Below are positions 8,558 through 19,100 of a stretch of DNA of 44,543 nucleotides, piece after piece; position 1 is the first letter of the stretch, and each line of letters opens with the position of its first letter. Source of the DNA: Peristeroidobacter soli. GTDB lineage: Bacteria; Pseudomonadota; Gammaproteobacteria; Steroidobacterales; Steroidobacteraceae. The notes beneath the pieces were generated by a model that ran no database searches, had not been told where the DNA came from, and worked only from the letters and a program-made list of their open reading frames with translations. Where the stretch lies: positions 1-44,543 of the forward strand of contig NZ_RYEV01000013.1 in the NCBI RefSeq assembly GCF_004138485.1. Direction: 5' to 3'. The position numbers and the translations under genes are program-made.

Positions 8558-9592
8558 GTGTTCACTTGGAACACTCGATCATCGCCAGTGAAGCTCTCGA
8601 TCTGCATTACAACCTTCAATCGCGCGCAATTCATCGGTACCACGCTTGAAAGCATCCTTGTGCAACTTACCGAGGAATGCGAGTTAGTCGTCCTCGACGG
8701 CGCATCAACTGACGACACTGAACGCGTTGTTTCCGATTACTCAAAACGATTTGATCAATTGCGCTATTTTAGACAAAAAACAAACCAGGGCATCGATCGT
8801 GATTACGACTGCGTAGTTCAACTCGCGCGAGGCGAATATTGCTGGCTAATGTCGGACGACGATATCCTGAAGCCGCATGCTATCGCCACCGTTCTACACG
8901 CACTTGAGGTAGACCTCAGCCTCATCATTGTCAACGTTGAATACCGAAGTCTTGACATGTCGAAAGCTCTCTCGCGTCGGTGGGTCAATATTTCATCCGA
9001 CCGCGCCTATCCTCCATCGGAAATGGATCGTCTATTCTCAGAACTTGGCGATCTATTAAAGTACATAGGCTGCATCATCATCAAACGCTCGATCTGGCTG
9101 ACTCGAGAACGACAGAGGTACTACGGATCATCGATGACGTATTTCGGGGTAATTTTTCAGGACCGGCTTCCGCTGGAATCCCGGATGATCGCGACACCGC
9201 TGATCAGCTATCGTGGAGGCAATACACACGCTTGGTCGACAGAAATGATCGAGATTATTTTCCACCGATGGCCATCACTTGTAGAGTCACTACCCATCTC
9301 CGAATCTGCGAAGAGCCACGTTGCCAGCAGTCAACCCTGGAAGCACATGCAATGGCTGTTGCTGCTACGAGGAGCAGGCTTCTACTCATTCAGTGAGTAC
9401 AGGAAGTATGTCTGTCCAAAACTTGCCTCACGCATGCGACGAACAATGTCTGCTCTGATTGCCATACTCCCCGGGAGGTTAGTGAACGCAGCGTTTATCC
9501 TTTTCTACAATCTCACACCCCTCCACTTCCGCGAGGTGTGGCTACTCACAATGCGTCAAAGCCGGTTCTATTTTCTCAGGCGCGTGCCATAA
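8558..9592 (+). CDS. Family 2 (GT-A) glycosyltransferase
   Basis: A 344-aa protein starting at a GTG preceded by AAGGA at 7 bases. The N-terminal domain is a typical GT2 fold: LSICITTFNRAQFIGTTLESI at residues 13-33 (nucleotide-binding first strand), VVLDGASTDDTERVV at 44-58, and the metal-binding SDDDIL at 99-104. GT2 enzymes of this type move a sugar from a nucleotide-sugar to lipid-linked glycans or to other acceptors. The C-terminal third has hydrophobic stretches (LIAILPGRLVNAAFILFY) that could associate with the membrane. It is convergent with the 2OG oxygenase gene and separated from it by 162 bases. The base composition looks more AT-rich than its neighbours, which hints at separate acquisition. 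Acceptor unknown; decoration of the NRPS product (for instance on Thr) is possible but unproven. Confidence 0.8.
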   Translation: MFTWNTRSSPVKLSICITTFNRAQFIGTTLESILVQLTEECELVVLDGASTDDTERVVSDYSKRFDQLRYFRQKTNQGIDRDYDCVVQLARGEYCWLMSDDDILKPHAIATVLHALEVDLSLIIVNVEYRSLDMSKALSRRWVNISSDRAYPPSEMDRLFSELGDLLKYIGCIIIKRSIWLTRERQRYYGSSMTYFGVIFQDRLPLESRMIATPLISYRGGNTHAWSTEMIEIIFHRWPSLVESLPISESAKSHVASSQPWKHMQWLLLLRGAGFYSFSEYRKYVCPKLASRMRRTMSALIAILPGRLVNAAFILFYNLTPLHFREVWLLTMRQSRFYFLRRVP

Positions 9593-9754
9593 CTCTGAGA
9601 GACCTGTCCGCCCCCCGTGAGCCTTCACCATTGTGTACGAATGGCTTGCCGATTTCGAGCCGCGGCCTGCCTGGCAGCGTGCATTACGGCGCTCATCCCG
9701 ACCACCGACTCTTCAAGACAACACAGAATCCAGACGCGCCCCCGTCCCCCCCCA

Positions 9755-10933
9755 TCAGTTCAATTGAGCGTCCGTTCTCACCGCTGCGGCCCAATCCCGA
9801 AGAGCTGTTTGGAAGGATTCTCGTTGTGATGGAACCCACATGGGCGCGTCGAAAGAGAACACGACCTGCCCAGGCTCAATCCGAACACATCCCGAGATCG
9901 GCTCTGTGACAACATATGTCCACCCCTCCCAACCCCCTCGAAGGTCCAGTTCACCTATCGCATGGAGATGCGACGACGCCCACTGGTGCATCTCGCTACA
10001 TGACGCTCCATGGGGCACTGTAAACTCTATCGGACGCAGATCTGGAAGAGGAATCAGCACCGGCACAATGATTGTCGTTTTTCCATTGGTCGCTCCGAAC
10101 TGTAGTCTAGCAACCTCCTTCTGTACGATCGCTCTCACCGCAGAAACTGCCTCCGATCGATCATAGCCAATCGCCTGAGTTACTAGATTATCCGTGAGGA
10201 TTGCTATCGACTCCACCATGCCCGTCTCCGCCACGTGAAGCCTGTATACGACGGTTCCTTGCACGTCCTTGTAACCCCGGATGCGCTCATGAATCTCCGG
10301 GAGCACCCCCTTGACAGTCCTGCGTGCATCTTCCGGTGCGATACTTCCATCGACCATGGGCGAGGTGGCTCGGATGTGACCTACCAACGCAATACGCCCC
10401 TCGACGGGATCCATGCTGCCTTCGATGACTGGGGTTCCGTGTACAATCCTATCGTCAAAAATCAGCAGCTGATTGAAGTTCGCTGGCACCAATTCATAGA
10501 GCACTTCTCCGTGCACATGATGTCTCTTGTAGCTCGGCACGCCATCCCGCAGCAGGAGCGTCTCACCGCCTGAGAACTTCCTGCGATCCCACCGCGTCAG
10601 CGAGTAGACATACCCCCAGACTCCGTTGTGAAAATCGCTATGCAGTCCCAACCTGCATCCGTTGACCATCAAATGCAGCGAAGGCACATCGGCGGGCACC
10701 AGCCCGAGGTTTTCCAAGCACCAATCCCTAAGATGCCGAGTAAATCGGTCCAAAACTGAGGCGGGTAGCACTCCTTGCGGCGCTGTTCTGAGATACGCGT
10801 ACATACCCGGGTGACAGAAGTACCGCCAATTTATGCTGTGGGTATAGGGATCTCTAAAGCACAGATCCAGCGCGTCCCGCATCTCGTTGGCGCCGTCGAA
10901 AAAGTCTCGCACCACGTGCTGCCGCTTGAACAT
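9755..10933 (-). CDS. 2-oxoglutarate/Fe(II) oxygenase with an unusual C-terminal domain
   Basis: A 392-aa protein with GGAG 8 bases before its ATG. Residues 1 to about 190 form a jelly-roll 2OG oxygenase resembling prolyl hydroxylases: LGLHSDFHNG supplies the HxD iron pair (H98, D100), H165 in DDRIVHGTPV is the distal iron ligand, and R180 in EGRIALVGHI fits the 2-oxoglutarate anchor. Residues about 224-295 (GTVVYRLHVAETGMVESIAI and later LQFGATNGKTTIIVPVLIP) resemble the TonB/AgmX-type C-terminal fold, an odd partner for an oxygenase. It is the last gene of the NRPS operon, 86 bases after the stand-alone C protein. The likely job is hydroxylation of the peptide or of a precursor residue such as proline; substrate not determined. 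Confidence 0.75.
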   Translation of the reverse strand: MFKRQHVVRDFFDGANEMRDALDLCFRDPYTHSINWRYFCHPGMYAYLRTAPQGVLPASVLDRFTRHLRDWCLENLGLVPADVPSLHLMVNGCRLGLHSDFHNGVWGYVYSLTRWDRRKFSGGETLLLRDGVPSYKRHHVHGEVLYELVPANFNQLLIFDDRIVHGTPVIEGSMDPVEGRIALVGHIRATSPMVDGSIAPEDARRTVKGVLPEIHERIRGYKDVQGTVVYRLHVAETGMVESIAILTDNLVTQAIGYDRSEAVSAVRAIVQKEVARLQFGATNGKTTIIVPVLIPLPDLRPIEFTVPHGASCSEMHQWASSHLHAIGELDLRGGWEGWTYVVTEPISGCVRIEPGQVVFSFDAPMWVPSQRESFQTALRDWAAAVRTDAQLN

Positions 10934-11019
10934 TTCACTTCTCCGTGAGAATTTCCCGACCGGAAGACGGGATCGCCTGCCACCTACCTCTCATGCTGAG
11001 CGACGATCATTTCGCAACT

Positions 11020-12561
11020 TCAGCACTCCGGGAGCACGACCTCCTGCACCTTTCTCTCGGGCTGCTCAACCAAGGCATTTAGATAGACGAGAAATGCCTG
11101 CGCGAGGCGTTCCATTGATTCAACAGTGAATTGGCCCAATGGGAACTGAAAGTTTCCAATCACTTCATCGTCGGCATCGTAGAGCAACATGACCGGCTCG
11201 TAATCCAGCTCCAACTGCTTCAATGTCGGATGGGTGAACCCTACAGATGATAGGCTGATCTCATCTGCCGACCCGGCCAGCCTCGACACATCAATCTTTG
11301 ACCCTTGCGGTACCCAGTTGAAAGTTGTGTTTCTCGTGAATCCCTCGACATCGTCTTTGGCAGATAAATATGAGAAGTCTGCGTGTTCGTATGCCTGACA
11401 GTACTCCTGAGTAACTCGATTCAATAGATCCACAAAGCTATCGGCTTCTAGCACAGATATTCTCAGGTACAGCACTGTCGCAAAGAACCCTATCGTGTCT
11501 TGCACGCTTGGGCTCACTCTCCCGTCGGATTGATACTGAACTACAGACTCTGACGTGCCACACCAGCGCATGACGAGTGCGACATACGCAGTAAATATGC
11601 TCATCACAAGAGTGGTCTTCCTAGTGCGGCTCCAGTCTCGCAACGCAGCCTTCAACCGTCGATTGATTGAAAAGTGCACCGTACCCCAGCCCGGCCGCGC
11701 TCTGCACTGCAACCCTCTACGGTTCGGGAATCTCTGTCGATGGCAACCGGCTAAGCGCTGAGTCCAATATGCTTCATGCTCTTCTTTCCACGCCTCAAGC
11801 CCCCTCCGTTGACACACGGCATAATCGGCGTACTGAAGTGGCATAGGGGGCAGGGAAATAGAGCCCTCGCCGATCGCTTGCACGTACGCTGCAAAAGTAT
11901 CCCGCAACAGAATGTTCATGGAGTACGCATCAGAAATCATGTGATCCATCACGACCACTATCACATGCTCGTCCTCAAGGATCTTTAGCAGCCTCATCTC
12001 GAACAGTGGGCCCACGGCTATGTCAATTGGCTCGAGGACCAACCGATCAATCGTTTCTTGAACCGCCATGTCACGAACGTCCTTCGATCGCCCTGTCCAA
12101 TCCTCAACCCGTACCTGACGGACTCCTTCACTAGACATTTCCTGGGTTGGCACGCCGTTGGCCACGACGATGACAGTTCGTAGTGCGTCGCTTCGGCGTA
12201 CAATCTCAGAAGCACTTCTCTTGAATAGCTCTACGTTGAAGTGTCCGACTACGCGCGTCGCGGATGCGATTTGCCGTATCGCCCGCCGCTCACTTAAGCG
12301 ATAGGCATGCCAATGAGCCAATTGGGCAAACGTCAAAGGGGCCCGCCGGACCTGCTCGTGCACCAGTACAGGGGCGCCTTCGCGCGGCTCTTCGAACGCC
12401 AAGAGAAGATCTATTACCGTCCTCTTAGATGCCCTTAGCCTGTCAATATCCTCCTGAGTGAGGGCTCCCACAGGCGCCTTGTAGCGGAGCTGATCTCCCT
12501 CCAGCCACAGTCTAACCCCCCTTTCACGGAGAGATGAAAGAACATCCGCAATATTATCCAT
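11020..12561 (-). CDS. Stand-alone NRPS condensation protein with TubC-type docking domain
   Basis: A 513-aa protein. Residues 1 to about 55 (DVLSSLRERGVRLWLEGDQL and ALTQEDIDRLRASKRTVIDL) match the TubC N-terminal docking fold, which recognises the C-terminus of a partner synthetase. The rest is one condensation domain with no adenylation, carrier or thioesterase domain. The active-site motif usually written HHxxxDG reads DHMISDA at 206-212: the second, catalytic His (H207) and the Asp (D211) are kept, while the first His is Asp. The gene follows NRPS3 after 219 non-coding bases and has AAGGA upstream. As the cluster has no thioesterase, this protein may release the chain onto a free amine or alcohol, or by ring closure. 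Alternatively it could acylate the first residue in trans, as NRPS1 lacks a complete first C domain. Confidence 0.85.
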   Translation of the reverse strand: MDNIADVLSSLRERGVRLWLEGDQLRYKAPVGALTQEDIDRLRASKRTVIDLLLAFEEPREGAPVLVHEQVRRAPLTFAQLAHWHAYRLSERRAIRQIASATRVVGHFNVELFKRSASEIVRRSDALRTVIVVANGVPTQEMSSEGVRQVRVEDWTGRSKDVRDMAVQETIDRLVLEPIDIAVGPLFEMRLLKILEDEHVIVVVMDHMISDAYSMNILLRDTFAAYVQAIGEGSISLPPMPLQYADYAVCQRRGLEAWKEEHEAYWTQRLAGCHRQRFPNRRGLQCRARPGWGTVHFSINRRLKAALRDWSRTRKTTLVMSIFTAYVALVMRWCGTSESVVQYQSDGRVSPSVQDTIGFFATVLYLRISVLEADSFVDLLNRVTQEYCQAYEHADFSYLSAKDDVEGFTRNTTFNWVPQGSKIDVSRLAGSADEISLSSVGFTHPTLKQLELDYEPVMLLYDADDEVIGNFQFPLGQFTVESMERLAQAFLVYLNALVEQPERKVQEVVLPEC

Positions 12562-12780
12562 GGCACTTTTATCCTTGCGCGGATTACCACCGCAGATCGT
12601 CCCTATCTCGCACGCGACCTCACCTCGACGTCCATGCTCTCAAACGGCAGTACCGGCAGACCTTCGATGAGACACTGCCTATACGGCAGCGGAAGTCGAG
12701 GCATCTCGTCTCGATGTCCACCCGAACGGATCCTTTAGGGATTTGCGACCGCAAATCGTCATCTCCGTTCGATTTCAACC

Positions 12781-15700
12781 CTATATTGTTCCCTCCTCGG
12801 ATTGCTCCGGGATACTGTCAAGTGGCCGCTGATCAGTCGCTCGGAGCGACTCAACTGCCCTCGCCATTCGAGCTATCGTGGGATGCTGGAACATCGCAAT
12901 ACCACTCAGTCGCACCGAGAAACGCGCGGATACTCGCGCAATCAGCCGCATACCGTGAAGCGAGTGGCCACCGAGTTCAAAGAAGTTATCGGCTCGCCCG
13001 ATGCGCTTCACACCGAGCAACTCCTGCCAAATTTCCGCCACGGCTTGCTCGATCTCGCCTTGGGGCGCTTCGTACGTCTCAACTGCGTAAGCTCCCATCT
13101 CTGGGATGGGCAGCGCTCGCCGATCCAGCTTCCCGCTTGGGGTAAGCGGCAAGCTTTCCAAAATCACAAATGCGCTTGGCACCATGTGCTCGGGCACCAA
13201 CGCTCTCAAGTGTGCGCGCAAATCCTCAACGCCCAGGCCAACCTCATCACGCCGCGTGACATATGCCACCAGTCGCTTCTCGCCTGGCACATCCTCGCGA
13301 ACAATGGCTGCCACCTCCTTCACCTGCGCATGCGTTGACAGCTGCGCCTCGATCTCGCCCAGCTCAATACGATATCCACGGATTTTTACCTGATCGTCGT
13401 TTCGCCCCAGATATTCCAATGTTCCATCGGCCCGCCACCGCCCCAGATCTCCGGTCCTGTACAGACGCCTTCCTGCATCGGCACTGAACGGGTCCGCGAT
13501 GAAGCGCTGCGCAGTCACCCCCGGACGCTTACAATACTCGCGCGCAACATTTGCCCCACCAATATAGATTTCTCCGGCTACGCCTATCGGCGCCGGCTGC
13601 CACCCTCCGTCGAGAATGTAGATCTGTGTGTTTGACAGAGGCCGTCCTATGCTCGGCAGAACCGGCCAATCATCGGGACTGCCCGCTAAGGTCAGTGCCG
13701 TGACCACATGTGATTCAGTCGGGCCATAGTGGTTATGCAGCCGACAGCCCCTAAGCCGCTTGAAGAAGTTTGATATCTCCGCACTTACGCGCAGCTGCTC
13801 CCCTGCTGTGATCACATCTTGCAGACTGGTTGGAACCGCGCCGCTATCCTTGAAGGACTCCGCCAAACTTTGTAGCATCAGCGGTGGCAGGAACAGCCTT
13901 TCAACCGACTGCTCGATCAGCAACTCCATCAACGCTCGAGCATCTCGACGTAACCACTCATCCAACAATACCAACGTATCGCCCATGCACAGCGTCGAGA
14001 AAATCTCCTGAAATGCCACATCAAAGCTGAGCGCAGAGAATTGCAGAACACGCTTCCCTTCAGTTGCCGAGAACACCCGACGATGCCATTCAATCAGATT
14101 GACCATCGCTGCATGCGTCATCGCCGTGCCCTTCGGCAGCCCCGTCGAACCGGAGGTGTAGATCACGTACACCCGGCTCTGCCAGTTCAATCCAAGCTCT
14201 GTCGCAGAGCTGGCTTTCTCGGTACACCTCGATATCGCCGCCCATCGCGTATCGAGCGTAATGACTGTCTCCTGCTCCGCCGGCAACTTTGACCTCAACC
14301 TCTCCTGCGTCAACACGACCTTCGGCGCCGCATCCTCCAGCATGTACTGCAGCCGCTCGGTGGGGTAGTTTGGGTCCAAAGGCGCATAGGCCCCTCCCGC
14401 CTTCAGCGTTCCCAACACAGCCACCACCATCTCGACACTGCGCTCGACGCATATCGCCACTAACTGATCCGGCCCTACCCCCAGCGCTCTTAGATAGCGC
14501 GCCAAGCAGCTCGCTCGCTCGCTCAGTTCGGCGTACGTCACGTGCTGCTGATCATGCAACACCGCAATCCTGTCCGGCGTGCGCCGGGCTTGCTCCTCGA
14601 ATTGCTCATGAATCAGAAGGCTCTGTGAGCAGGGCGCCGCTGTTTCGTTCCACTCCAACAGCCGTCGCTTCTCGGCATTTCCAAGCATTGCCAGCCGACT
14701 GATCGGTCGGCCGGGGTACGCTAGTATCTCTCCTAACAGAGTATTGAAATGCACAGCCATCCTTTCAATCGTCTCTCTGTCGAACAAATCCGTTGCGTAC
14801 TCAAATATTCCCAATAAGCCCTTGTTGGTTTCCGCCAAGTGCAACGTCAGATCGAAATGCGTGATTGCGCATTCTGGATCGGCCCACGTCCACGTCAACC
14901 CCGCCAACTCAAAGCGCTGCTCTGGATAGTTCTGCAACGCAAGCATTACCTGGAAGATGGGTTGGCGGCTCAGACTTCGATCAGGGCGCAGTTCCGCGAC
15001 GAGGGCCTCAAACGGCAGATCCTGATGCGCATACGCACTGAGCGTCACGTCTCTTACGCGCCCCAACAGCTGCAGAAACGTCGGATCTCCAGAAACATCC
15101 GTGCGCAGCACTAATGTATTCACAAAGAACCCAATCAGCCCTTCCACTTCCTTGTGACGCCGCCCGGCCACCGGCGTGCCTACGACAACATCGTGTTGTC
15201 CACTCCATCGCGACAACACTATTTGAAAGGCGGTCAGGACCACCATGAACAACGTGACCCGCTCACGTATCGCCAGGTCCTTGAGTGCTCGAGTGATAGC
15301 TGCAGAGACTTCAAACTTCAGCTCCGACCCTCGAAAGCTCTCAACTGCAGGCCTCGGACGATCTGTCGGTAGATCGAGTTCCGGTGGGGCTCCACTCAGC
15401 CTCTCCCGCCAATACTGTAGATGCTCCTCCAGCACTTCTCCCTGCAGCCATTGTCGCTGCCAGCGTGCATAATCGCGATAGTGCACTTTCGGTTCCGGCA
15501 AGGGAGAGGCTAAGTCGCTGCAATATGCTTCATATAACGCACCTAGTTCACGGAACAGGATCCCCCACGACCACCCATCGGTTACAACATGATGTAACGT
15601 GAGCAAGAGAACGTGCTCTCGCGCCGCCAACTTCAAGACACTGGCCCGCATCAAGGGACCCTTGGCCACATCAAAGCGACGCTCTGCTTCTTCACGAATC

Positions 15701-16137
15701 AACCGATCCAGTCCTGACTTTCTCTCCGGCTCCTTCAATTCCGTCAGATCGACTGCCTTCAATACGAAGGCCTCAGGAGCGCTAACCACTTGATATGGAT
15801 TTCCTCCGACCGATTCAAATCGCGTGCGCAAGCTCTCATGCCGACGAATCAGCTCGGATATGCTTCGCTCCAAGGCCGTGCCGTTCAGCTCACCCTGCAG
15901 CCTCATCGACATTAGAGCGTTATACGCCGAGCCGACCAAACCGAGCTGCTCCAAGAACCATAGCCGCTCCTGCGCATAGGAGAGCGGCGAAGGGCCACTA
16001 TGCTCGTATGGCACCAGCGGTGGCATTCGTGCCCGGCGTTTGCCTCCCACTGAACCTTTGTTTACGTCCGCCCTCCGAGTTACGCCCGGTTGATCGAGCC
16101 GATTCTGCGCCTGCATTTTACCGAGCGATTCCGTCAT
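12781..16137 (-). CDS. NRPS module C-A-T, predicted proline (third synthetase)
   Basis: A 1118-aa single-module nonribosomal peptide synthetase. After a basic leader of about 45 residues there is an LCL-type condensation domain with LSYAQERLWFLEQ and the intact HHVVTDG motif. The adenylation domain follows, with YTSGSTGLPKG, SALSFDVAFQEIF and YGPTESHVV, and then a carrier domain with FFELGGHS (Ser1059 carries phosphopantetheine). Aligned by eye to GrsA, the specificity residues are D-V-Q-F-I-A-H-V-V-K, a proline-type code. The acidic C-terminus (IPEQSEEGTI) could be the docking peptide for the TubC domain of the next protein. There is no epimerase, reductase or thioesterase. Its ATG overlaps the NRPS2 stop by 4 bases. 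The A-T part is nearly identical to that of NRPS2, but the C domain is not. Confidence 0.93.
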   Translation of the reverse strand: MTESLGKMQAQNRLDQPGVTRRADVNKGSVGGKRRARMPPLVPYEHSGPSPLSYAQERLWFLEQLGLVGSAYNALMSMRLQGELNGTALERSISELIRRHESLRTRFESVGGNPYQVVSAPEAFVLKAVDLTELKEPERKSGLDRLIREEAERRFDVAKGPLMRASVLKLAAREHVLLLTLHHVVTDGWSWGILFRELGALYEAYCSDLASPLPEPKVHYRDYARWQRQWLQGEVLEEHLQYWRERLSGAPPELDLPTDRPRPAVESFRGSELKFEVSAAITRALKDLAIRERVTLFMVVLTAFQIVLSRWSGQHDVVVGTPVAGRRHKEVEGLIGFFVNTLVLRTDVSGDPTFLQLLGRVRDVTLSAYAHQDLPFEALVAELRPDRSLSRQPIFQVMLALQNYPEQRFELAGLTWTWADPECAITHFDLTLHLAETNKGLLGIFEYATDLFDRETIERMAVHFNTLLGEILAYPGRPISRLAMLGNAEKRRLLEWNETAAPCSQSLLIHEQFEEQARRTPDRIAVLHDQQHVTYAELSERASCLARYLRALGVGPDQLVAICVERSVEMVVAVLGTLKAGGAYAPLDPNYPTERLQYMLEDAAPKVVLTQERLRSKLPAEQETVITLDTRWAAISRCTEKASSATELGLNWQSRVYVIYTSGSTGLPKGTAMTHAAMVNLIEWHRRVFSATEGKRVLQFSALSFDVAFQEIFSTLCMGDTLVLLDEWLRRDARALMELLIEQSVERLFLPPLMLQSLAESFKDSGAVPTSLQDVITAGEQLRVSAEISNFFKRLRGCRLHNHYGPTESHVVTALTLAGSPDDWPVLPSIGRPLSNTQIYILDGGWQPAPIGVAGEIYIGGANVAREYCKRPGVTAQRFIADPFSADAGRRLYRTGDLGRWRADGTLEYLGRNDDQVKIRGYRIELGEIEAQLSTHAQVKEVAAIVREDVPGEKRLVAYVTRRDEVGLGVEDLRAHLRALVPEHMVPSAFVILESLPLTPSGKLDRRALPIPEMGAYAVETYEAPQGEIEQAVAEIWQELLGVKRIGRADNFFELGGHSLHGMRLIARVSARFSVRLSGIAMFQHPTIARMARAVESLRATDQRPLDSIPEQSEEGTI
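12957..14627 (-). repeat. Near-identical A-T coding repeat, copy 1 (in NRPS3)
   Basis: Matches 16280-17950 at a constant offset of 3323 bases. The repeat encodes the protein from SLLIHEQFEEQARRTPDR before the adenylation domain to the GGHSL motif of the carrier domain. From about 14146 to 14627 I saw no mismatch, while scattered mismatches increase toward 12957. Flanking C-domain sequences are clearly different. Confidence 0.9.
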
Positions 16138-19100
16138 AGCGCCTCCGCCGATACGTCCACGCCAATCTCCTCCGCAATCCAGTCACTCATCCCTTCAATC
16201 GTCGGCCTCTCGAAGAGGACGTGAAGTGGAAGCTCAACATCGAAAAGGTGGCGGATGTGCGCAATCACACGAGTTCCGAGAAGCGAGTGGCCACCGAGTT
16301 CGAAGAAGTTATCCGCTCGTCCGATGCGCTCCACGCCCAGCAACTCCTGCCAAATTTCCGCCACCGCTTGCTCGATCTCTCCTTGGGGCGCTTCGTACGC
16401 CTCAAGTGCGTAAGCCCCCATTTCTGGGATGGGCAGCGCTCGCCGATCCAGCTTCCCGCTTGGGGTAAGCGGCAAGCTTTCCAAAATCACAAATGCGCTT
16501 GGCACCATGTGTTCGGGCACCAACGCTCTCAGGTGTGCGCGCAAATCCTCAACGCCCAGGCCTACCTCATCACGTCGCGTGACATACGCCACCAGTCGCT
16601 TCTCGCCTGGCACGTCCTCGCGAACAATGGCCGCCACCTCTCTCACCTGCGCATGCGTTGACAGCCGCGCTTCGATCTCACCCAGCTCAATGCGATATCC
16701 ACGGATTTTTACCTGATCATCGTTTCGCCCCAGATATTCCAATGTTCCATCCGCTCGCCACCGCCCCAGATCTCCGGTCCTGTACAGACGCCTTCCTGCA
16801 TCGGCACAGAACGGGTCGGCGATGAAACGCTGCGCAGTCAACGCCGGACGCTTAAAATACTCGCGCGCAACATTTGCCCCGCCAATATAGATCTCTCCGG
16901 CTACGCCTATCGGCGCTGGCTGCCAGCCTCCGTCGAGAATGTAGATCTGCGTGTTCGACAGAGGCCGCCCTATGCTCGGCAGTACCGGCCAATCATCGGG
17001 ACTACCCGATAAGGTCAGCGCCGTGACTACATGAGACTCAGTCGGCCCATAGTGGTTATGCAGCCGACAGCCCCTAAGCCGCTTGAAGAAGCTCGATATC
17101 TCTGCACTTACGCGCAGTTGCTCCCCTGCTGTGATCACATCTTGCAGACTGGTTGGAACCGCGCCGCTGTCCTTAAAGGACTCCGCCAAGCTTTGTAGCA
17201 TCAGCGGAGGCAGGAACAGCCTTTCAACCGACTGCTCGATCAGCAACTCCATCAACGCTCGAGCATCTCGACGCAACCACTCATCCAACAGTACCAACGT
17301 ATCGCCCATGCACAGCGTCGAGAAAATCTCCTGAAATGCCACATCAAAGCTAAGCGCAGAGAACTGCAGAACACGCTTCCCTTCAGCTGCCGAGAACACC
17401 CGACGATGCCATTCAATCAGATTCACCATCGCTGCATGCGTCATGGCCGTGCCCTTCGGCATCCCCGTCGAACCGGAGGTGTAGATCACGTACACCCGGC
17501 TCTGCCAGTTCAATCCAAGCTCTGTCGCAGAGCTGGCTTTCTCGGTACACCTCGATATCGCCGCCCATCGCGTATCGAGCGTAATGACTGTCTCCTGCTC
17601 CGCCGGCAACTTTGACCTCAACCTCTCCTGCGTCAACACGACCTTCGGCGCCGCATCCTCCAGCATGTACTGCAGCCGCTCGGTGGGGTAGTTTGGGTCC
17701 AAAGGCGCATAGGCCCCTCCCGCCTTCAGCGTTCCCAACACAGCCACCACCATCTCGACACTGCGCTCGACGCATATCGCCACTAACTGATCCGGCCCTA
17801 CCCCCAGCGCTCTTAGATAGCGCGCCAAGCAGCTCGCTCGCTCGCTCAGTTCGGCGTACGTCACGTGCTGCTGATCATGCAACACCGCAATCCTGTCCGG
17901 CGTGCGCCGGGCTTGCTCCTCGAATTGCTCATGAATCAGAAGGCTCTGTGGATGCTGGACCGTCAAACCATTGAACGAACTGACGACCCTGTGTCGCTCA
18001 TCCTTCGGTAAGATCGTCAAGTCGCCTATGCGTCCACCGGCCCCTCGGATCATCGACCGCAACAGCTCTCCGAAACAAGCCATCCAACGCTCAATGGTCG
18101 TTTGATCAAACAAGGCTACAGCGTAGTTCACATTAGCAACGATCTCGTCTCCTCGCTCCTCTAGCGATACAAACAAGTCAAACATCGCTGGCTCGTCCTC
18201 TCCGTCCTCCAACGTCAGCGTCAGACCCGCGAGATTGAGCTCTGCCTTGGGGGCGTTCTGCAGCGCCAACATTGTCTGGAAAATTGGATTCCGATTCCTA
18301 CTTCGCTCCGGCTGAAGCATCTCAACGATGCGCTCGAACGGAACATCCTGATTCTCATACGCCCCCAGAGTGACGGCCTTTACTTGTTCAAGGAATGCTT
18401 CGAGTTCAGAATCGGCCTGTACCGCCACTCGAAGCACGAGTGTGTTCACGAAGAATCCGATCAAACTCTCGAGCTCTGGACGTTGGCGATTGGCGATCGG
18501 CGTGCCAATGACAACATCTTCCTGATTGCTGATCCTGGATAGCAATATCGCCCACGCAGCGTATAACACCATGAAGACAGTCATCCTATGACGCTGCGCA
18601 AATGCGCGAACGTTCGAGCACGTCTCCGAATCGAAGACTATCCAAATGTTTCTACCCTCGAAGCTGTGCGTGGATGGCCGCCCCCTGTCCGTTGGAAGCT
18701 GCAACTCCGGTGCTGCGCCTTCCAACCGGCTCCGCCAATAGTTGAGCTGCCGAGCCAGTACCTCGCTGTGAAGCCACTGCCGCTGCCATTGTGCGTAGTC
18801 TGCATACTGGATGGGTAGTGCCTCGAGTGCGCTGTTGCGTCCTGCGCAGTGCGCCGCGTACAGCTCTCCCAGTTCCCGAAAGAAGACACCCATTGACCAC
18901 CCATCGGATATGATGTGATGCATCGTGATGAGCAACAGGTGCTCTTGATCACGTACTCTGAGCAAGCGGCCGCGAATCAGAGGTCCCGCGCTCAGATCAA
19001 ATTTCTCATGAACCTCCTCCCTCTTCTGCTTGTGCTCATGAGCGCTTCGTTCGGACGCATCGTAGCCACTCAGATCGATCTCTTTCAAATCGAAGCTGTG

